Positions 57,025 through 64,000 of a DNA stretch of 64,000 bases are shown piece by piece. Numbering within the stretch: the stretch's first letter is position 1; every line of letters begins with the position of its first letter. This stretch comes from Eunapius fragilis. Its lineage: Eukaryota > Porifera > Demospongiae > Spongillida > Spongillidae. The stretch is from assembly GCA_963681505.1 (NCBI GenBank), contig OY811986.1, positions 2,079,554-2,143,553 of the forward strand. The letters run 5' to 3'. The notes under the pieces are model-generated. The model ran no database searches. It had not been told where the DNA came from and worked only from the letters and a program-made list of their open reading frames with translations. A program made the position numbers and the translations under genes.

Positions 57025-57226
57025 ATCCATCTAATGCTGTGTATCTCTTTTATGTGCTGCTGCAACGTTCATGATGCGGGATCAACAAAGCCATATTAGT
57101 TTGCGTGTGATGGAAGCAAAATTAAAGTAATTTTCAAATTACTGCAATGAAAAATTGTGATGTAGATGAGTGGAATAAAACGCTATTATAATACACCAAC
57201 GAACGAAAGTAAAATAAAAAGTAAAA

Positions 57227-57344
57227 GCCTACAACACCGGATGTTCCCAGGCGGTCACCCATCCAAGTACTGATCCGGCCCGACGCTGCTTAACTTCGGT
57301 GATCGGACGGGAACCGGTGCATTCAGCGTGGTATGGTCGTAGGC
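57227..57344 (-). rRNA. 5S rRNA: 5S rRNA, gene 50
   Basis: Consensus body, L-C leader. Confidence 0.96.
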
Positions 57345-57540
57345 ATCCACCTAATGCTGTGTATCTCTTTTATGTGCTGCTGCAAGGTTCATGATGCGGG
57401 ATCAACCGAGCCATAATAGTTTGCGTGTCACGGAAGCAAAATAATAGTCAAATTACGGCAATGAAAAGTTGGGATGTAGATGAGTGGAATAAACCGCTAT
57501 GATAATACACCAACGAACGAAAGTAAAGTAAAAAGTAAAA

Positions 57541-57658
57541 GCCTACAACACCGGATGTTCCCAGGCGGTCACCCATCCAAGTACTGATCCGGCCCGACGC
57601 TGCTTAACTTCGGTGATCGGACGGGAACCGGTGCATTCAGCGTGGTATGGTCGTAGGC
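57541..57658 (-). rRNA. 5S rRNA: 5S rRNA, gene 51
   Basis: Consensus body, L-D leader. Confidence 0.96.
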
Positions 57659-57848
57659 ATCCTCCTGACGCTGTGTATCTTTTTTATGTGCTGCTACAAC
57701 GTTCATGATGCGGGATCAACCGAGCCATAATAGTTTGCGTGTCACGGACGCAAAATAATAGTCAAATTACGGCAATGAAAAGTTGTGATGTAGATGATTG
57801 GAGTAAAACGCTATACACCAACGAACGAAAGTAAAATAAAAAGTAAAA

Positions 57849-57966
57849 GCCTACAACACCGGATGTTCCCAGGCGGTCACCCATCCAAGTACTGATCCGG
57901 CCCGACGCTGCTTAACTTCGGTGATCGGACGGGAACCGGTGCATTCAGCGTGGTATGGTCGTAGGC
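57849..57966 (-). rRNA. 5S rRNA: 5S rRNA, gene 52
   Basis: Consensus body, L-T leader with TGTGTTTC. Confidence 0.96.
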
Positions 57967-58162
57967 ATCCATCTAATGCTGTGTTTCTCTTTTATGTGCT
58001 GCTGCAACGTTCATGATGCGGGATCAACCGAGCCATAATAGTTTGCGTGTCACGGAAGCAAAATAATAGTCAAATTACGGCAATGAAAAGTTGTGATGTA
58101 GATGATTGGAGTAAAACGCTATGATAATACACCAACGAACGAAAGTAAAATAAAAAGCAAAA

Positions 58163-58280
58163 GCCTACAACACCGGATGTTCCCAGGCGGTCACCCATCC
58201 AAGTACTGATCCGGCCCGACGCTGCTTAACTTCGGTGATCGGACGGGAACCGGTGCATTCAGCGTGGTATGGTCGTAGGC
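58163..58280 (-). rRNA. 5S rRNA: 5S rRNA, gene 53
   Basis: Consensus body; L-T leader with TGCTGCTGCTACG. Confidence 0.96.
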
Positions 58281-58482
58281 ATCCATCTAATGCTGTGTAT
58301 CTGTTTTATGTGCTGCTGCTACGTTCATGATGCGGGATCAACAAAGCCATATTAGTTTGCGTGTGATGGAAGCAAAATTAAAGTAATTTTCAAATTACTG
58401 CAATGAAAAATTGTGATGTAGATGAGTGGAATAAAACGCTATTATAATACACCAACGAACGAAAGTAAAATAAAAAGTAAAA

Positions 58483-58600
58483 GCCTACAACACCGGATGT
58501 TCCCAGGCGGTCACCCATCCCAGTACTGATCCAGCCCGACGCTGCTTAACTTCGGTGATCGGACGGGAACCGGTGCATTCAGCGTGGTATGGTCGTAGGC
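58483..58600 (-). rRNA. 5S rRNA: 5S rRNA, gene 54
   Basis: Two changes (CATCCCAGTAC and GATCCAGCCC), shared with gene 56. L-G leader. Confidence 0.93.
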
Positions 58601-58796
58601 ATCCACGTAATGCTCTGTATCTCTTTTATGTGCTGCTGCAACGTTCATGATGCGGGATCAACCGAGCCATAATAGTTTGCGTGTCACGGAAGCAAAATAA
58701 TAGTCAAATTATGGCAATGAAAAGTTGTGATGTAGATGATTGGAGTAAAACGCTATGATAATACACCAACGAAGGAAAGTAAAATAAAAAGCAAAA

Positions 58797-58914
58797 GCCT
58801 ACAACACCGGATGTTCCCAGGCGGTCACCCATCCAAGTACTGATCCGGCCCGACGCTGCTTAACTTCGGTGATCGGACGGGAACCGGTGCATTCAGCGTG
58901 GTATGGTCGTAGGC
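58797..58914 (-). rRNA. 5S rRNA: 5S rRNA, gene 55
   Basis: Consensus body; its L-G leader is cut at 58947 by a recombination junction. Confidence 0.95.
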
Positions 58915-58947
58915 ATCCACGTAATGCTCTGTATCTCTTTTATGTGC

Positions 58948-58964
58948 GTGGTATGGTCGTAGGC
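58948..58964 (-). pseudogene. 17-nt 5S gene remnant at a recombination junction
   Basis: The plus strand changes from TTTTATGTGC (leader) to GTGGTATGGTCGTAGGC (5' end of a 5S gene), followed by a full L-T leader. The rest of that 5S gene and a spacer are missing. Confidence 0.9.
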
Positions 58965-59166
58965 ATCCATCTAATGCTGTGTATCTGTTTTATGTGCTGC
59001 TGCTACGTTCATGATGCGGGATCAACAAAGCCATATTAGTTTGCGTGTGATGGAAGCAAAATTAAAGTAATTTTCAAATTACTGCAATGAAAAATTGTGA
59101 TGTAGATGAGTGGAATAAAACGCTATTATAATACACCAACGAACGAAAGTAAAATAAAAAGTAAAA

Positions 59167-59284
59167 GCCTACAACACCGGATGTTCCCAGGCGGTCACCC
59201 ATCCCAGTACTGATCCAGCCCGACGCTGCTTAACTTCGGTGATCGGACGGGAACCGGTGCATTCAGCGTGGTATGGTCGTAGGC
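59167..59284 (-). rRNA. 5S rRNA: 5S rRNA, gene 56
   Basis: Same two changes as gene 54; L-G leader. With gene 57 it duplicates genes 54-55. Confidence 0.93.
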
Positions 59285-59480
59285 ATCCACGTAATGCTCT
59301 GTATCTCTTTTATGTGCTGCTGCAACGTTCATGATGCGGGATCAACCGAGCCATAATAGTTTGCGTGTCACGGAAGCAAAATAATAGTCAAATTATGGCA
59401 ATGAAAAGTTGTGATGTAGATGATTGGAGTAAAACGCTATGATAATACACCAACGAAGGAAAGTAAAATAAAAAGCAAAA

Positions 59481-59598
59481 GCCTACAACACCGGATGTTC
59501 CCAGGCGGTCACCCATCCAAGTACTGATCCGGCCCGACGCTGCTTAACTTCGGTGATCGGACGGGAACCGGTGCATTCAGCGTGGTATGGTCGTAGGC
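59481..59598 (-). rRNA. 5S rRNA: 5S rRNA, gene 57
   Basis: Consensus body, L-G leader. Confidence 0.96.
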
Positions 59599-59794
59599 AT
59601 CCACGTAATGCTCTGTATCTCTTTTATGTGCTGCTGCAACGTTCATGATGCGGGATCAACCGAGCCATAATAGTTTGCGTGTCACGGAAGCAAAATAATA
59701 GTCAAATTACGGCAATGAAAAGTTGGGATGTAGATGAGTGGAATAAAACGCTATGATAATACACCAACGAACGAAAGTAAAGTAAAAAGTAAAA

Positions 59795-59912
59795 GCCTAC
59801 AACACCGGATGTTCCCAGGCGGTCACCCATCCAAGTACTGATCCGGCCCGACGCTGCTTAACTTCGGTGATCGGACGGGAACCGGTGCATTCAGCGTGGT
59901 ATGGTCGTAGTC
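59795..59912 (-). rRNA. 5S rRNA: 5S rRNA, gene 58
   Basis: 5' end changed (plus strand GTAGTC), as in gene 25. L-C leader. Confidence 0.92.
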
Positions 59913-60108
59913 ATCCACCTAATGCTGTGTATCTCTTTTATGTGCTGCTGCAAGGTTCATGATGCGGGATCAACCGAGCCATAATAGTTTGCGTGTCACG
60001 GAAGCAAAATAATAGTCAAATTACGGCAATGAAAAGTTGGGATGTAGATGAGTGGAATAAAACGCTATTATAATACACCAACGAACGAAAGTAAAATAAA
60101 AAGTAAAA

Positions 60109-60226
60109 GCCTACAACACCGGATGTTCCCAGGCGGTCACCCATCTAAGTACTGATCCGGCCCGACGCTGCTTAACTTCGGTGATCGGACGGGAACCGGT
60201 GCATTCAGCGTGGTATGGTCGTAGGC
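60109..60226 (-). rRNA. 5S rRNA: 5S rRNA, gene 59
   Basis: One change (CATCTAAGTAC), as in gene 26. L-G leader. Confidence 0.94.
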
Positions 60227-60416
60227 ATCCACGTAATGCTCTGTATCTCTTTTATGTGCTGCTGCAACGTTCATGATGCGGGATCAACCGAGCCATAATA
60301 GTTTGCGTGTCACGGACGCAAAATAATAGTCAAATTACGGCAATGAAAAGTTGTGATGTAGATGATTGGAGTAAAACGCTATACACCAACGAACGAAAGT
60401 AAAATAAAAAGTAAAA

Positions 60417-60534
60417 GCCTACAACACCGGATGTTCCCAGGCGGTCACCCATCCAAGTACTGATCCGGCCCGACGCTGCTTAACTTCGGTGATCGGACGG
60501 GAACCGGTGCATTCAGCGTGGTATGGTCGTAGGC
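60417..60534 (-). rRNA. 5S rRNA: 5S rRNA, gene 60
   Basis: Consensus body, L-T leader with TGTGTTTC. Confidence 0.96.
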
Positions 60535-60730
60535 ATCCATCTAATGCTGTGTTTCTCTTTTATGTGCTGCTGCAACGTTCATGATGCGGGATCAACCGAG
60601 CCATAATAGTTTGCGTGTCACGGAAGCAAAATAATAGTCAAATTACGGCAATGAAAAGTTGGGATGTTGATGAGTGGAATAAAACGCTATTATAATACAC
60701 CAACGAACGAAAGTAAAATAAAAATTAAAA

Positions 60731-60848
60731 GCCTACAACACCGGATGTTCCCAGGCGGTCACCCATCCAAGTACTGATCCGGCCCGACGCTGCTTAACTT
60801 CGGTGATCGGACGGGAACCGGTGCATTCAGCGTGGTATGGTCGTAGGC
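60731..60848 (-). rRNA. 5S rRNA: 5S rRNA, gene 61
   Basis: Consensus body; unique leader (CAACTGACCCTG). Confidence 0.96.
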
Positions 60849-61038
60849 ATCCAACTGACCCTGTGTATCTCTTTTATGTGCTGCTACACCGTTCATGATG
60901 CGGGATCAACCGAGCCATAATAGTTTGCGTGTCAAGGAAGCAAAATAATAGTCAAATTACGGCAATGAAAAGTTGTAATGTCGATGAGTGGTATAAAACG
61001 CTGTACACCAACGAACGAAAGTAAAATAAAAAGTAAAA

Positions 61039-61156
61039 GCCTACAACACCGGATGTTCCCAGGCGGTCACCCATCCAAGTACTGATCCGGCCCGACGCTG
61101 CTTAACTTCGGTGATCGGACGGGAACCGGTGCATTCAGCGTGGTATGGTCGTAGGC
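61039..61156 (-). rRNA. 5S rRNA: 5S rRNA, gene 62
   Basis: Consensus body, L-T leader with TGTGTTTC. Confidence 0.96.
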
Positions 61157-61357
61157 ATCCATCTAATGCTGTGTTTCTCTTTTATGTGCTGCTGCAACGT
61201 TCATAATGCGGGATAAACCAAGCCATATTAGTTTGCGTGTGATGGAAGCAAAATTAAAGAATTTTCAAATTACTGGAATGAAAAATTGTGATGTAGATGA
61301 GTGGAATAAAACGCTATTGTAATACACCAACGAACGAAAGTAAAATAAAAAGTAAAA

Positions 61358-61475
61358 GCCTACAACACCGGATGTTCCCAGGCGGTCACCCATCCAAGTA
61401 CTGATCCGGCCCGACGCTGCTTAACTTCGGTGATCGGACGGGAACCGGTGCATTCAGCGTGGTATGGTCGTAGGC
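61358..61475 (-). rRNA. 5S rRNA: 5S rRNA, gene 63
   Basis: Consensus body, L-T leader with TGTGTTTC. Confidence 0.96.
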
Positions 61476-61677
61476 ATCCATCTAATGCTGTGTTTCTCTT
61501 TTATGTGCTGCTGCAACGTTCATGATGCGGGATCAACCAAGCCATATTAGTTTGCATGTGATGGAAGCAAAATTAAAGTAATTTTCAAATTACTGGAATG
61601 AAAAATTGTGATGTAGATGAGTGGAATAAAACGCTATTATAATACACCAACGAACGAAAGTAAAATAAAAAGTAAAA

Positions 61678-61795
61678 GCCTACAACACCGGATGTTCCCA
61701 GGCGGTCACCCATCCAAGTACTGATCCGGCCCGACGCTGCTTAACTTCGGTGATCGGACGGGAACCGGTGCATTCAGCGTGGTATGGTCGTAGGC
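61678..61795 (-). rRNA. 5S rRNA: 5S rRNA, gene 64
   Basis: Consensus body, L-T leader with TGTGTTTC. Confidence 0.96.
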
Positions 61796-61985
61796 ATCCA
61801 TCTAATGCTGTGTTTCTCTTTTATGTGCTGCTGCAACGTTCATGATGCGGGATCAACCGAGCCATAATAGTTTGCGTGTCACGGAAGCAAAATAATAGTC
61901 AAATTACGGCAATGAAAAGTTGTGATTTAGATGAGTGGAATAAAACGCTATACACGAACGAACGAAAGTAAAATAAAAAGTAAAA

Positions 61986-62096
61986 GCCTACAACACCGGA
62001 TGTTCCCAGGCGGTCACCCATCCAAGTACTAATCCGGCCCGACGCTGCTTAACTTCGGTGATCGGACGGGAACCGGTGCATTCAGCGTGGTATGGT
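61986..62096 (-). pseudogene. 5S rRNA, gene 65, lacking its 5' end
   Basis: About 111 nt of the gene; the plus strand breaks after GTGGTATGGT and jumps to spacer AATTTTCAAATTACTG. The first 7 nt of the RNA and the leader are deleted. It also has TACTAATCCGG. Confidence 0.92.
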
Positions 62097-62153
62097 AATT
62101 TTCAAATTACTGCAATGAAATATTGTGATGTAGATGAGTGGAATAAAACGCTA

Positions 62154-64000
62154 TGCACCACTGAACGAATGCAGAAGCATATGACTGGGGCATTTGTCAG
62201 TCCTAACGGCATTACATTAAATTCAAGATGCCCCTCACGAGTGGGAAATGCTGTCTTTGCTCGGTCAGCCTCTTCCATTTCTACCTGCCAATATCCCGAA
62301 GCCAAATCTAAAGTTGTGAAATACTGTGATCCGGCCAGGGCCTCCAATGTTTCATCGATGCGAGGTAAAGGGTAAGCATCTCTCTGGGTCATGCTATTAA
62401 CTTTTCTGAAGTCTACACAAAAGCGCCACGATCCGTCTTTTTTTCTTGATCATCACAATTGGGGATGACCATGGACTACTGCTTTCCCTTATCACACCGT
62501 ATTGGAGCATCTTCTCAACTTCTGCCTTCACTGTATCTTGAAGCATATGAGGTATCCTTCTCAATGGTTCCCGAACTGGTGGGCCATTTGTTACAATAGT
62601 ATGCTTGACCTTTGATGTCCGACCAGTTGGACTGCCCTCAGTGGCACAGAGTCTCCGAAACTCTCCTATCAATTTCTTCAAGTCTCGTTTTTGGGAGTGG
62701 GTAAGATCTGCCCCTGTCAAATCGACTTTGGGCATCTCAGTGCTCTGTGATTCACAGGAATATTTGTCAATACTCATTATGCAGTGGCCCAAGCTGAAGT
62801 CCGCAACTCGCATGCCTCGGTACAGTGTCACTTCTTTGGGTGTAATGTTGGTGATTTGGACATTCACTTCATTACTACCGCCAACAGTGTCCAGGCTCCT
62901 AGCAATCAGCAACCCACTCGAGTTCCTATGGTTGGGCTCTACCAATCCCTCCTTTCCTGTTAACAAGCTAGAGTGCTCTACCCTTCCCTTTACCAACATC
63001 CCAGATCTTGCCGGTATTTGGATAGTTTCTGCAATGCTAACCGTGAATATACCTTCATGGATTGGTTGTACCACCCCCGCGCTCCCTTGGCTAGGTTTGC
63101 TGGCGAAAGACAACGTATTTCTTGCGCAATCAAGCACCGCTCCATGACAAGACAAAAAATCAATTCCTAGTAAGCAGTCCACAGTAAGCTTCCTAGCTAC
63201 AATGAATACATGTGAAGTACAGACATTGTTCACGTTAACCTGAAGCTTCACGCTACCCAGCACATCTAATGGGAGACCGTTTGCTCCCACCGTGAGAGGA
63301 GCCGCCTTAGTGATGTCCGCGCGGGCGCTGGTGGATAAAATATCATGACTGACGACTGATACGGCAGCACCCGAATTTATCAAAAAGTGAACCGGTCGAC
63401 CCCCGAGCAGCCCGCGTGCACACATCGTGGTGTAACTAAGATTACAACCACATACCTGAAATGGTGCCTTATTCCATTCGCCGTCCTCGCGGACTGATTC
63501 ATCAATTTCCGTGTCATTTCCTGTTCGCCGTTGACCCCGTCCTTGCACTTGACTAGCGGATGCAAAGGGACAGTGACGTCGAATGTGGCCTTCTCTGTTG
63601 CAGCTATAGCAGCGATAGTTTGCCGTCGCTCGGCGTCCAGATCCGAATCGCAGCTCCAATGATTCCATACGACGCAGTACTTGGTCCAACTTCTCCTGCA
63701 GCTCGAGCTCGCTCTTTTGACCATGACCCTTCACTGGTGTCTCCTCCGCTCGCAATGCCTGTTCTTGCTGTGTTTCGACGGTCTGGAAACCAAGGGCGCG
63801 CTCAATTTCTATCGCACTTTTTACTGCGCCTTCCATCGTGGTCGGGCTACCACGCAGCAGCAGCATCTGCCTCGTTATTTCAGGGAGTAATCCAGTGACA
63901 AAACGTCCTAACAAGACGCTAGATTCGTTGGCATCCTCTCCCGGGTAGGCTTCAGTAAACAGCTTTCTAAGGTCCGCGTCAAAGTACCTTACAGACTCTT
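62154..64000 (-). pseudogene. Ty3-type LTR retrotransposon gag-pol, truncated
   Basis: The minus-strand frame is open to the window edge: gag-like GRFVTGLLPEITRQMLLLRG, zinc knuckle CYSCNREGHIRRHC (CX2CX4HX4C), then a retropepsin-like FLINSGAAVSVVSHDIL in which Asn replaces the catalytic Asp of D(S/T)GA, then the RT start [15 protein letters not shown] one-base shift in an A-run near 62449 moves the frame to [32 protein letters not shown] and [11 protein letters not shown], where RT homology stops at about 62187. RT core, RNase H, integrase and the 3' LTR are missing; about 33 bp of filler separates it from 5S spacer. Broken and probably immobile. The rest of gag lies beyond 64000. Confidence 0.88.

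Larger units (their letters stand above)
46841..62153 (-). repeat. 5S rDNA tandem array, right block (genes 17-65)
   Basis: Forty-nine 5S genes, all on the minus strand. Higher-order G-D-C-T units of 1256 bp cover genes 17-20, 38-41, 42-45 and 46-49. Elsewhere the order is mixed, with larger duplicated segments (for example genes 30-34 resemble 53-59). The last gene is truncated and fused to a spacer (62096/62097). Confidence 0.96.

Noticed and set aside
40373-62096. CRISPR array
   Set aside because: Regular repeats with spacers, but repeats are 118-nt 5S genes and the spacers are homologous to each other; the genome is animal.
50705-62375. Plus-strand ORFs starting IGREPVHSAWYGR inside the array
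   Set aside because: Antisense translation of 5S genes and spacer; created by point variants, not selected.

Overview
The window looks like nuclear DNA of a non-bilaterian animal, most likely a sponge. The pointers are a compact spliced receptor tyrosine kinase gene with mostly 40-170 bp introns, a large 5S rRNA tandem array, many poly-C/poly-G runs, and a dense load of animal-type transposons (restriction-like-endonuclease non-LTR retrotransposons, piggyBac, Ty3-type LTR and Helitron-type elements). The phylum is inferred from gene content; no species is claimed.

Left part (1-31 kb). A dynamin-superfamily GTPase gene (575-2726, +) is followed by decayed retroelement and foldback repeats. 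Next come an intronless, GC-richer, berberine-bridge-like FAD oxidase gene (7359-8813, -), a nearly full-length but broken retrotransposon (9.0-12.96 kb, +), a piggyBac-type transposase pseudogene (14.4-16.3 kb, -) and a 4.9 kb interval bounded by inverted repeats that holds debris of two retroelement families. Low-complexity and minisatellite DNA (23.3-25.8 kb) precedes a complete receptor tyrosine kinase gene (26283-30322, +). I resolve 15 coding exons with consistent reading phase, encoding 846 aa: signal peptide, Ig-type ectodomain, one membrane helix and a split kinase.

Middle part (31-40 kb). An intact retrotransposon ORF (31728-35174, +; about 1148 aa with Cys-rich and zinc-finger N-terminus, reverse transcriptase, and CCHC plus restriction-like endonuclease) abuts a decayed 5S rDNA unit. 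Then comes a 4.3 kb Helitron/Helentron-like block (about 35732-40057) whose minus-strand gene resembles the N-terminal part of Helitron proteins and is inactivated by two stops and a frameshift.

Right part (40.4-62.1 kb). There are 65 5S rRNA genes on the minus strand (64 complete, one truncated), spaced about 300-320 bp. Many are arranged in a 4-gene, 1256-bp higher-order repeat. The array is split at 45.36-46.84 kb by a second, smaller copy of the Helentron-like block, inserted into one spacer with no target duplication. The window ends inside a truncated Ty3-type LTR retrotransposon (62.15-64.0 kb, -).

Most unusual: the two Helentron-like blocks share architecture (132/129-bp perfect foldback at one end, 9-bp-stem/4-nt-loop hairpin plus a TATAGGATT motif at the other). 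Their foldback arms and hairpins differ in sequence between the copies, yet each copy's arms remain perfectly self-complementary. Together with the 5S array they suggest a mobile family living in, or repeatedly captured by, 5S rDNA.
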